The notes under the pieces: generated by a model
What the model saw: the letters and a program-made list of their open reading frames with translations, nothing else
The model's database searches: none
Told to the model about the DNA's origin: nothing
Program-made: the position numbers and the translations under genes
IMG/VR virus record: IMGVR_UViG_3300031857_000069
Span: 32,137-96,136 of that record
Source of the DNA: a virus
Length of the DNA: 64,000 nt
Strand: one strand, 5' to 3'
In this document: positions 45,901 through 53,900 of the stretch, one piece after another
Position numbering within the stretch: the first letter of the stretch is position 1
How the letters are laid out: the number at the start of each line of letters is the position of its first letter

Positions 45901-46307
45901 CTGCACAAAACTTTGATTCATTAGTACCATCTCTCTCTATTGGTGATTATATTTTTGTTTATGATACAATAGTTGGAAATGGTGTTACTTCTATTATAAA
46001 TTCAAATACTGATGTGATCGGGATTGGTACTATATGCGTAGATAACATTTACCGAATAAGTGCAATTTCTGCGGGTGTGGTTACATGTAATATTCATTCT
46101 CAAACTTCAATAGTTGGAATTGCAACTACGGGTGATAATGTTGGTAAGTTTTCTTGGGGTAAATTATCTTCACTAACAAGATCGTTAACTCCAATTTCAA
46201 TTGGTATTTCTGGATTTACGGTTAATTCAGGATTAACCACGTTCCCAACCATCCAAAGAAGAAATTATGGATTAAGAAATACTGGTGCAATTAAAAAGGA
46301 TCTATAA
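33936..46307 (+). CDS. giant gp7-position baseplate/virion protein
   Basis: 4123 residues, about four times T4 gp7 (1032) and in its place. The N-terminus (VQQIIDSQLPEFILDESPKVVDFLKQYYISLENQG) matches cyanophage gp7-type proteins. Residues ~1235-1340 form a YHYH-like domain: GWAYDGNPIYGPYGY, then DLDEYNGR, PNGVYAYFAT and FPYFIG. Residues ~1850-1945 have two dockerin-like Ca loops, FDIDGDGVVSYND and FDVDGSGLVQPLGD, each followed by LITRYL/LIARF. At least seven GxGY beta repeats are scattered from ~725 to ~3950. Probably the long wedge arm with embedded binding domains. No frameshift seen. Confidence 0.8.
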   Translation: MIQTGFDSRIKVQQIIDSQLPEFILDESPKVVDFLKQYYISLENQGATVDIAENLDQYLKLDNLTPEVIVGFTTLSTDISSSTTTIEVSTTKGFPQNYGLLKIDDEIITYTGLTTNTFTGCVRGFSGITNYHHDLQSEELVFSTSNSASHVGLSTVQNLSSLFLKEFYKKIKYSLTPDLENKDFVSDLNVGNFIKEARTLYESKGTEESFKILFNVLFGETPKVIDLEQFLLKPSSSTYVRRAVVIADVISGDPLQLKGQTIFKNNDITTSASVSEVEIIRRKNKTYYKLLLFIGYDDAFPTITGTFNITGNTKNLNYVSEGDSVITVDSTLGFPQSGTIYSGNNKITYIDKSINQFFGCSGVTSGIATASTIYSDETYYGYAEGDKSKKVEIRITGVISNYKPITTNSSISIGEQIKVKNIGTIIKNPQLPIQKTYKEIFANSWIYNTSSRYQIDSFSTPQITLKSNIDKSSLKVGDYIDILTRDSQTIINSNLEITSIFENQITIAEGFSLLPDLKYDIRRKIKNANASNVEFEYNPTTSDVQNVYDENNEHMYVASNSLPSYQISNSLFSYNASGVSGKNSITQLYSTITFSERVSFLTGSEIYYTASDTPISGLSEGLYYVEVVSGTNNQQIKLYLSKSLVGTENYVSFGTLTDGTHNFILDSQKQKVLSPQKILRKFPISNNIGDGKSDLTLPGAVGILVNGVEIFNYKSDKKIYYGPLESVNVLSGGTGYDVINPPLLSLSSGSALVQPVISGSVEKIYVDPQDFDIDVIVSVALTGGNGTDATFEPIVERKRREIAFDAREISNGGGISTTFETITFLSDHNLYDGQPILYRQGGNSPLGIGTYYGSDANTGRTLKNESLYYSKFISNNTIQLYESFEDFKSGINTVGFTTIGTSGIHKFATEPKNTLSEIKIINQGSGYTNRKLRVVPTGISTINHTISFSNHGFKDGELIVYSSTGNLISGLTTTNQYYVLKVDNDTFKLSNAGIGGTVRTNYLRKNYISLGSTGSGYHVFNYPDIYLKVEYSAVGFGSTQITGVIDATPTIRGEIVDVYVYEKGSDYGSTILNYHKKPSISIKNGKDAQLKANIINGSIQDVFVQYGGTEYYSTPDIIVTGTGTGAALRAIVVNNKITDVIVVNPGTGYSTANTTISVIPAGKNVLLDPQVRSITVKKNVLYKDIDDTSLEAVDLVTSSYNNLQYGVFSYSQTLQSEFKRYEGQSQFFDDGTIHSPIIGWAYDGNPIYGPYGYENPKDNSTLKKLVSGYTLNTANILNRPSGFNSGFFVEDYKFTNSGDLDEYNGRYCITPEFPNGVYAYFATSIIDDENNVVGSFPYFIGDRYRSKFIAENKTLNQSFDFNNSNLVRNTFPYKVNDNYADNDFIIESNEIVNQTAVVESVTFGSIDSFDIINSGYNYKIGNTLQFNEENTNGGGLIAQVSEIKGEEISNLQTSITSYNDAIFTWKNGNQVEVKVSPKHNFENLDYVNISGFSTSLSSLNGFQQIGVTSYTSVIIQEIPSYSAAGIVTDVYVSNIPENISIGSSLTIESERLSVLNIFPVQNVLRVVRETTGAAHTATTPIYFNTDTFIVNKSVDYFESKINDLIYFNANQSIGVGTTSGIDVKVINNIGVQTNNLISIPTQSIYLPNHSFKTNQAVTFTKPSSASAISVANTEGSTAFNLPSSGDSQTVYIIKKSVDHIGIVTQIGLTTSTSGLFFINNGSNDYQYSLQSNFTQVKGDIEKIVTQVSVSTSHELISGDIINLSVKPNLSVGIGTSTAVRLKYNQAYNKLLINSLSLTGSNVSGVGSASEFSYTYPTRVVTLDTAVGIAWTSSAISPTATRNAQQIYDYIWDNYTQFDIDGDGVVSYNDGVLITRYLFGLASFPNIATGITFPQNAIRTTHATCYARCGIVSSYFDVDGSGLVQPLGDGLLIARFASAPGDISPGALGFNVAPAVKNYGNVLYIPNHGLETGNKIFLDYFVNNKKEYFVYKIDKDTINICETYLDSISNPPLIVNNFSFTTATFAQINPAIPTIKNNNLVFNLTDSSLSGYKFKIFYDQEFKDEFISIGSTSTFSVSGLGTVGISTNASLTINYSEGLPTQLFYALEKSGYISTADKEVQNYSQINFIDSYYNGSYNISGVGTTTFSISLTKSPEKNYYTQSDCDSLEYTTTSASASGGVSKVRTISAGSNFKKLPVFEGIDSISGTGAYIIPKSDYVGQINEIRILNEGFEYSSDKTLRPEASIPKFLTIENSKTIEEVNVTYGGKNYISAPDIILVNSDTGEKIDSGLILANLSANVITSVNVIIEPKGLPENPVTMKVINNSNGVGISSIQSSSSGIVTCSLLSPSSGFSVEPFAVGDKIYVEGIEKYGTEGDGLNSENYGYQFFTVSSYTASTSSTPAVVRFNLSGLTTNPGIAKTLDNNYGRIINYSDYPSFNFNQVFSNFIIGESLEIKEQSNFIEKDLKISESNNNYIKTSGSYELEKGQIIRGTQSGSIATINEVKESTGQFIIDYSSVQNIGWSDNIGKLDEDTQVISDNDYYQNLSYTVKSNQEWIDIVSPVNGILHPSGLKNFADTQIIQNVGVGTTNVEEYVNSYYNIIDENRVDTINNFDFVQDFDVNQTKNISRFVKLQNKRLSNYFECRTNRVLEIDDISSEFSTSDQALDLDTSAKIVDIISSRKYNKYLVQISSKDYSQSQFNEVIVLNDNSNIITLEKGTISVGSSIETGYISNSIGDVYGYIDDSTGDYYLKFTPREGYNTSYNIKYLNTTFTNYTSGVGTASIGFINLTGTTSTVSSGSTAILLESSAAVIESIHSEIHLIDNVTNEMNYVELFVDHNGTDTNISEFYFDSEDGMSSNFIGSFGASISPSGILSLTCTNTSTNSITIRSKNIGFGTTASGSGIGTYRFKQPAQLEGYENTVKYDSLYTNVSSASTIISYQSTQFNAVKSVLKVSIGQTSALHQVMLISDSNNVYTTQYPFLSIGSTSGIGTFGGEISGSTVSLKFYPDAGFSGTFEILSFNQSFYRENDYVNIAPNLEYSNVLESVGVSKYFAINDDDINTLQFDLKYNGVPIFMKTFDPSNSLVLEPSTGNFNISNHFFSTGEELIYRPNSTFIGVAATSVGIGSTLNYVGVVTNLLPPVVYAIKINNDKFKIATRKEYAAAGIAVTFTSVGLGNAHELEMVKKNEKSIITIDNIIQSPISYSLLNYTVNNGTSIGAATTFFALSGISSILIGDILKIDNEYMKVENVGFGTTYSGPISFAGTFPLVGVKRGFVGSSATSHSNSGIASVYRGSFNISKSAIYFTYPPQGSLEDQLLVDFDELPEAKSYFNGRVFLRKDYTSNVVYDNISENFTGIGQTYKLTVGGGNTIGLGTIGGNGIVLINGIYQTPTTENNINNNFRIFEDTVVGVSSIVFSGITSTNGSLIVSESDINLNQLPRGGVIVSLGSTPGLGYAPLVGASVTSIISGGIITSIGIGTTGNWGSGYTNPVSVAVTDSTGNGSIISANVGAGGTLSFTIVNGGSGYTNPTINVSAPSYSNLTVIGVSRLGIGTTTSCGTGLLVNVDVGACSTTGIGSTLFEVTNFEIVRNGYGFKPGDVVKVVGLVTAYGLSSPISEFKLTVVDTFTDSFSAWQFGELDYIDSIKNLQDGLRVRFPLYYNSQLLSFEKNSKDQDSQLIDFNTLLVIFINGILQQPGVAYQFNGGTSFTFTEPPKVEDNISIYFYRGSSLDSEYITVFETLKPGDDIQILSNNLLSGITTTQNSRVISGIVTSDIIETSPYGFQGIDASNFKPLNWTKQKVDKVIDGELISKSRDSIEPQIYPTAKIIKDLTSTDGTIYVDNSEFFNYESEITPDFNALIISGTPDPVSAAVTAVVSIAGTIQSLSINNAGGGYVGASINVSISSPMRIGVGIGTTANASISIVNGSLSAVTINNPGFGYTTSNPPQVLVPLPDPTYENITNITAVAGKSGNLTGIGTTVGIGTDLALRFTAQNFDSLVPSLSIGDYIFVYDTIVGNGVTSIINSNTDVIGIGTICVDNIYRISAISAGVVTCNIHSQTSIVGIATTGDNVGKFSWGKLSSLTRSLTPISIGISGFTVNSGLTTFPTIQRRNYGLRNTGAIKKDL

Positions 46308-46312
46308 CATAG

Positions 46313-46320
46313 TATAAATA
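46313..46320 (+). promoter_or_regulatory. T4-type late promoter (TATAAATA)
   Basis: Exact octamer right after the giant gene and 19 bases before gp8. Confidence 0.65.
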
Positions 46321-46339
46321 TAGAAAAAACAATATTCAA

Positions 46340-47914
46340 ATGCCTGCAATTGTAACAGATCAGTTTAGAATACTTAATGCATCTAATTTTGTAGATTCTG
46401 TTAACGACTCTTCAAATTCTTATTATGTTTTTGTTGGATTATCCAACCCAACAGCATCTGGATTTGGAAGAAGTGCTACTTGGGATACTATACCACCAAA
46501 TCCAACTGATAATATTGATTATTTAAATCATTATAATTCAACTATTCTATTTGGTAAAAAAATAACAAGTGCAAATATAAGAAGAGTAATTAGAAAAGTT
46601 GATTGGAATTCTGGACAAAAATATGAGATGTATCGCCCAGATTATAGTGATTTAAATCGTTCTCCAGTAGCAGGTTCTTTAAGATTATATGATACAAATT
46701 ATTATGTTATAAATTCTGATTATAGAATTTATATTTGCATTGACAATGGTTCTTCTGGAATTAATAGTACAGGGAATGCTTCTCAAATAGAACCAACTTT
46801 TACAGATTTAGAACCAACACAATTAAGTGATGGATATTCTTGGAAATATCTTTACACAATTTCCCCATCAGACATTATTAAGTTCGATTCAACAGAGTAT
46901 ATAACTCTTCCTAATGATTGGCAAACTTCCACTAATTCTCAAATTGTATCAGTAAGAGAAAATGGAAATTCTGATCTTAACGAAAATCAGATTAAAAAAG
47001 TTTATATTAAAAATCAAGGTCTTGGATATGCTTCAGGAACTAGATCTTGCAATTTAGTTGGTGATGGATCTAATGGAACAGTTTTAGTCACTGTAGACGC
47101 ATCAACTAAAATTACAGATGTTACTGTTACATCTGGTGGAAAAAATTATACTTTTGCTTTAGTTGATTTAGCAACTCAACAAGGTGCTCTTGGAAATGAT
47201 GGAGTTTTTGCAGAATTAATTCCAATCATCCCACCTTCAAAGGGTCATGGATTTGATTTATATAAAGAACTTGGTGCAGATAAAATTTTAATCTATGCAA
47301 GGTTTGATGATTCAACAAAAGATTTTCCAGTAGATTCTAAATTTTCTCAAGTTGGAATCATAAAGAATCCAACTGTATTTGATTCAACAGGGATAAACAC
47401 TTCAGTTTATACTCAAAGTGATTTTTCTGGTGTTTATTCTATGAGATTTAGTTCTATTACTGGTGGAACACCAGCAGTAGGTGATAAGATACAGCAAATT
47501 CAATCGGATGGAAAAAAAGCATTAGGTTATGTTGTTTCTTATGACTCTGAAACAAATGTTTTGAAATATTATTCGGATAGATCTATATATTTTAGTGGTG
47601 GCGGTGGAATTGGACATACTGATTTTGTAGGCATGTCTACGTTTTTCAATTCTTCCGGAAAATCAGTTGGATTTAATACAATTACAAGTGTCAATAAATT
47701 CCCCAGTGGATGGAATGGAACAATTAGTGGATTTTCTGGAATAACTACAACTATTTCAAATAAAGTTATAAATCTTGGAGTTGAATTTACTAATGGACTT
47801 GCAAATCCAGAGATAAATAATAAGTCGGGAGATATAATTTATATTGATAATAGATCAACAGTTTCTCGAAATTCTAGACAAAAAGAAGACGTTAAAATTA
47901 TCCTGGAATTTTAA
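46340..47914 (+). CDS. gp8: baseplate wedge subunit gp8
   Basis: 524 residues; T4 gp8 has 334. PAIVTDQFRILNASNFVDSV, YYVFVGLSNP, ILFGKKI, VIRKVDWNSGQKYEMYRPDYS and GYSWKYLYTI are hallmark gp8 blocks. Residues ~218-275 add a GxGY-type repeat also found in the giant protein, gp14 and the next gene, which helps explain the extra length. Dimers tie gp7 to gp10 in the wedge. Confidence 0.9.
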   Translation: MPAIVTDQFRILNASNFVDSVNDSSNSYYVFVGLSNPTASGFGRSATWDTIPPNPTDNIDYLNHYNSTILFGKKITSANIRRVIRKVDWNSGQKYEMYRPDYSDLNRSPVAGSLRLYDTNYYVINSDYRIYICIDNGSSGINSTGNASQIEPTFTDLEPTQLSDGYSWKYLYTISPSDIIKFDSTEYITLPNDWQTSTNSQIVSVRENGNSDLNENQIKKVYIKNQGLGYASGTRSCNLVGDGSNGTVLVTVDASTKITDVTVTSGGKNYTFALVDLATQQGALGNDGVFAELIPIIPPSKGHGFDLYKELGADKILIYARFDDSTKDFPVDSKFSQVGIIKNPTVFDSTGINTSVYTQSDFSGVYSMRFSSITGGTPAVGDKIQQIQSDGKKALGYVVSYDSETNVLKYYSDRSIYFSGGGGIGHTDFVGMSTFFNSSGKSVGFNTITSVNKFPSGWNGTISGFSGITTTISNKVINLGVEFTNGLANPEINNKSGDIIYIDNRSTVSRNSRQKEDVKIILEF

Positions 47915-47917
47915 AAG

Positions 47918-50900
47918 ATGGCTCAAAAAACTAATCTCAATGTAAGTCCATATTTTGATGACTTTGCCGAACAAAATATCGGTGCAAGAGATAAAAATTA
48001 TTATAAAGTTCTTTTTAATCCAGGCAAACCAATACAAGCACGAGAGTTAAATACTCTTCAATCTATATTACAAGATCAAGTAGAAACTTTTGGGAGTCAT
48101 ATTTTCAAAGAAGGATCTTTGGTTATTCCAGGAAATATTACCTTTGATGATCAATTTACTGCAGTAAAATTAAATACACAACAATATGGAGTTAATTTAA
48201 CTTCTTATTTGTCAAATTTTGTTGGTAAAAAGATAACAGGTCAAATATCAGGTGTTACAGCGGTAGTTCAATTAGTTCAACTTCCTAATTCTGATGTTGA
48301 ATACCCAACTCTTTATGTAAAATATTTAAATTCTGATTCAAATTTTGAAATTAATCCTTTTAGTGATAATGAATTATTAACTGCATCTGAAAATGTAGGA
48401 TCAATAATAGCAAATACACCTTTTGCTACGACCATTTCTTCAAATGCAACTGTAACTGGATCTGCAGTATCAATTAATGATGGTGTATATTTTATTAGAG
48501 GCACTTTTGTAAGAGTTCCAAAGCAAACAATAATTTTAGACTATTACACCAATACTCCATCTTATAGAGTTGGTCTAAAAGTAACTGAACAAATTATTAC
48601 CGCTAAAGATGATTCTGCATTATATGACAATGCAAAAGGTTTTACAAATTACGCTGCTCCTGGAGCAGATAGATTTAAAATTTCTACAACACTATCTAAA
48701 AAACTACTAACAGATACTAATGATACTGATTTTATTGAATTACTAAGAGTAAAAGATGGTGCAATCAAGAAAATAGAAATAAAATCAAGTTACTCATTAA
48801 TTAAAGATTACTTAGCCCAGAGAACATATGATGAATCTGGGGATTATGTTGTTAATCCATTTCAATTTTCATTAAATAATTCGCTAAATGATAGATTAGG
48901 AAATGATGGATTATTTTTCGCAACAGAAAAAACAGATCAGGATGCAACACCATCAGATGATTTGATGTGTGTTAAGTTTTCTCCAGGTAAAGCGTATGTT
49001 AGAGGATATGATATTGAAAAAACTGGTATTGAAATTATAGATGTAGAAAAACCAAGAACAAAACAATCTGTTTCTTCTGCAAATATTCCATTTGAAATGG
49101 GAAATTTGTTAAGAGTTAATAATGTAAGTGGATCGCCAGAACAAAGGCAAGAAATATTCTTTCAGAATCGTAGAAAAAGTAGTATTGGTAATTCGGGAAA
49201 TATAGTTGCTGCTGGGACAACAATTGGATCTGCAAGAGTTTATAGTTTTAATGTAACAGATGCTGCATATAGTGGAGCATCTACAAACTGGGATTTGTAT
49301 TTGTATGACATTCAAACATATACAGAACTTAGATTAAATCAATCAGTCTCGTCTATAGAAATTCCAGCGACTTCTTTTATCAAAGGTAAAAGCAGCGGGG
49401 CAAGTGGGTATACAGTTTCTGCTGGATCAGGAACAAATCTAATTAACATTCGCCAAACATCCGGAACTTTTTCAATAGGAGAACAAATTTTAATAAATGG
49501 TTCAGATAATATTTCAAGGACAATTGCTGCAGTAAAAACATTTGAAATTGAAGATGTAAAGTCTATCCATCAACCAACTTCTGTTTCAGGATTTACAACA
49601 GCATTTATATGTGATACTCAATTAGATAGAGGATTACGATCAGAGATTATTACAATTACTGCTGCTGGAAATGGAATTAGTACAGCAACTGTAGCAGCAC
49701 CAGCAACTTTTAGTGGAATAAAAACTGATAATATTATTAGATATCAGAGACCTGGAATATCTACAGAGATTTATAATCGCGTAGTTTCAATTTCTCCTGC
49801 TTTAAATTCAATGACGTTGGAAGCTGTTCCAACTATTTCTGGAGTTTGCGATGGATCTCTTCCTGGTATAGGTCTAACGATTAGCGTTCCATATTCTATT
49901 GGTTTATCTAAAATTAAAAATGATCAGCAAGGATTTTTATATGCTCAGATACCAAACTCTAACATTTCTTCAACAGACTTAAGCACATCTACAATTACTT
50001 TTACTGCACAATCTAATACATCATTTACTGGAATATCTGCCAGTACATTAACTGTAGATACTGGAAAATTTAATTTAGGAATTAATTCAACAACTGCACA
50101 ATTTCAGGTTTTTGATGAAGAAAGATATTCTATTTTTTATGAAGATGGAAGTATTGAATCATTAACTTCTGACAAAGTTACTTTAAATGCAGGATCAAAT
50201 CAAATTACATTTTCAAATATTCAAAACAAAAATATTTCAGTAATCAATGCAACTTTTGTAAAAAATAAAATTCAAAGTAAGATAAAACAATTTAACAGAT
50301 CACAAACTATTAGTGTAACATTATCAAAAGATCCTAGATCTGGAGTTGGTGTTAATACATCAATTAATGATGGACTTACTTATAATCCTTACTATGGTTT
50401 ACGCATTCAAGATGAAGAAATAAGTTTAAATTATCCTGATGTTGTCAAAGTTATTGCAATATATGAGTCTTTAGATGCAAATTCACCTTCATTAGATAGA
50501 CTTACATTTAGTTCAATTGCAAATGTCGATACTAATGCAATTATTGGGGAAAATATTATAGGCAGAACTAGCGATGCAATAGCGAGAATAGTATCAAAAC
50601 CAGCAGCAAATACATTAGGAATTGTTTATTTAAATGATAGTAAATTTGTAACTAATGAAATTGTAACTTTTGAAGAATCAAATATTAATACAAATATTTC
50701 ATCGATTATAATTGGCACTTACAGAAATATTACTTCAAAGTATACTTTAGATAAGGGACAAAAAGAGCAATATTATGATTATTCAAGAATTGTAAGAAGA
50801 AATGAAGAATCACCTCCTTCTAAACAACTTTTAATAGTATTTGACCATTATTCAGTTCCATCTAATGATACTGGAGATGTATTTACTGTTAATAGTTATG

Positions 50901-53900
50901 CTGCAGAAAGATTTTCTTCAGATATTCCATATATTGATAAAAGTAACATAAGAGCATCTGATACTTTGGACTTTAGACCAAGAGTATCGCCATTTACATC
51001 AATAACTTCATCACCATTTGATTTTGCTTCTAGATCTTTTGGAATAGAACCAAAGATTATTATGTCTCCAAATGAAAGTGCAGTAATTGGTTATCAATAT
51101 TATCTTGGAAGAATTGATAAGCTATATCTGGATAAATTTGGAGTATTTACCGTTCTTAAGGGGATACCATCAATTACACCAAAAGAACCAAATAAACCAA
51201 ATGATGTAATGGAAATTGCTACTATTACATTGCCACCATATCTTTATAATCCTAAAGATGCATTAGTATCTTTAGCAGATAATAGAAGATATACTATGCG
51301 GGATATTGGCAAAATTGAAGATAGAGTTGAAAATCTAGAAAGAGTAACATCATTATCTTTACTTGAGATTAATACTCAAACATTACAAATACAAGATGCA
51401 CAGGGTCTCAACAGATTTAAAACGGGATTTTTTGTAGACGATTTTAAGGATACTAGTCTGATTAATACTCAACTATCAAAGATTGAAATTGATAGTGATA
51501 ATGATGAATTAATCACAAGAATATCAAAAAATAGTTTAAATCTTAGACCTGTCCCATCTCAAAATGTTACAGATCAAAATTTAGATCTAGAAACTAATTT
51601 TGAATTATATGATTCGAATGTTCAAAAAAGTGGCGATGCTATTACATTAAAATATCAACAGATAGATTGGATTGAACAAACATTTGCTACAAAGGTGGAA
51701 AATGTAAATCCGTTTAACGTTATTTCTTATAGTGGAACTATCAAATTAAATCCATCCAGTGATAGTTGGGTCAGAACAATTAGATTAGAAGATGTTAACA
51801 TCAATCAAACAAATTGGATTTGGTTAAGAGCAACCGGAACTTTTAGAGTTGTTGGATCATCAGTTAATAGAAATGTTGAAGATGTACTAAGAAATACTGG
51901 GGCAGAACTTTATATGAGATCCAGAAACACTGGATTCACTGCGGTAAACATGAAACCACTAACTAGAGTTTATCAATTTTTAGATGGAAATAGTGGTGTT
52001 CAATTTATTCCAAAACTTGTTGAAATTTCCACTGATAGTAATCTTCAAAATTATGGATCTTCCGCTGCTTTCCAAGTTGGAGAAACTGTAATTGGATGGA
52101 CAAATTCAAGTTCTGGAACACTAAAACAAGCAATTTCATTCAGAGTTGCATCGTCAAATCATAAAGAAGGTGCATTTAACAATCCATCAATTACATATAC
52201 AACCAATCCATACGCAATTTCAGAAACTATTCCTTCAGCATATAGTGCATCATCAAAAACTTTGAATATTGATATCTCATCTTTATGTGCCCAAACTCAG
52301 GGATTATATTCTGGATACTTGGATATTGGTATGAAATTAGTTGGACAAACTAGTGGTGCAGAAGCATATGTAAAAGATCTAAGATTAATCACTGATGTTA
52401 ATGGATTTTTATCAGGATCTTTCTTCTTAAAAGATCCAAATACAACTCCACCACCATCAGTCAGAATAACAACTGGTTCAAAGGTTTATAAATTATCATC
52501 AAGTTCAACAAATCAAATTCCATTACCAGGAAGCACTTTAATTTCTTCAGCAGAAACCATTTATAAATCTGAAGGAACTTGGGAAGAAAGACAAAGAGTT
52601 ATAACAACTACAACATCAATTTATTATGTTGATCCTCTTGCTCAATCTTTTACTGTTGGTGGAGTAGCAGAATCTGGAAATGGTTTAAAACCAAATGATG
52701 ATGCTAACGGAGCTTATTTAACTGCAGTTGATTTGTTTTTTGCAAATAAAGATAGTGGAAATGCTCCATTAACAGTTGAAGTAAGAACCGTAGAATTAGG
52801 TACTCCTACAAGAACTATTGTTGGAAAATCAGTAACTTTAAGGCCAAGTGATATTAATACATCTACAAATGCATCTATACCTACAAGAGTTACTTTTGAA
52901 TATCCAATTTATCTAGAAGCAGGATTGCAATATGCAATTGTCCTCCTTGCCCCTCAGAGTGATGAGTATGAAGTTTGGATTGCAGAAATGGGAGAGAAGA
53001 CCATAGAAACTAGGACTCTGCCCGATTCTCAAGCAGTAAGATATTCTAGACAATTTGCAATTGGTAGATTGTATAAATCTCAAAATGGTGGAGAGTGGAC
53101 TCCAAATGATTATCAGGATCTGAAATTTAAATTATACAAAGCAAATTTCACATCAAAAATTGGTAGCATATTATTTCAAAATCCAACATTAGATCAAAGT
53201 AATAGTTATGTTCCAACATTAAGTTCAAATCCAATAACAATTTTACCTAGAAAAGTTAATTTAGGCATAACTACAATTACCGACTCTAGTATAATTGGAA
53301 TATTAACAAGTGGTAGAAAAATTTCTGTTCAATCTGCAACATATAATTATGGTTATGTTGTTGGAACTGGAAGTTCTGTTACTTCTGTTGGATTAACTAC
53401 GGGAGGATTTAATTATACTACAACGCCTGGAGTTCAAACTTATAATATTACCGGAAATGGAAGTGGTTTGAGATTGAACATTATTGCTTCTGGTGGAGTT
53501 ATAACTGGAGTTGCTGTATCTACACCATATCCAGGAAATGGTTACAAGGTTGGTGATGTTGTTGGAATTGTTACATCATCAGTAAGTCCTGTTGGAGGAA
53601 GTAATGCTCGTATTACAATCACTGGAATAGGAACTGGTATTGATACATTATACTTATCAAATGTTCAGGGAAATTCATTTAACGTTGGAATAGCAACTTT
53701 GTCATATTATGATTTTTCTGGAAATTTAGTTTCTCTTGCAAATACTACAATTACTTCATCTACTTCAGTAGGTGGAGTATATTCAGGAAACTTCTTTAAA
53801 GTTAATCATTATAATCATGGTATGTATTCTAGTGGTAATAAAGTTTCACTATCAAATGTTGAAAGTGATGTATCTCCATCTCAATTAACTTTACCTGTTA

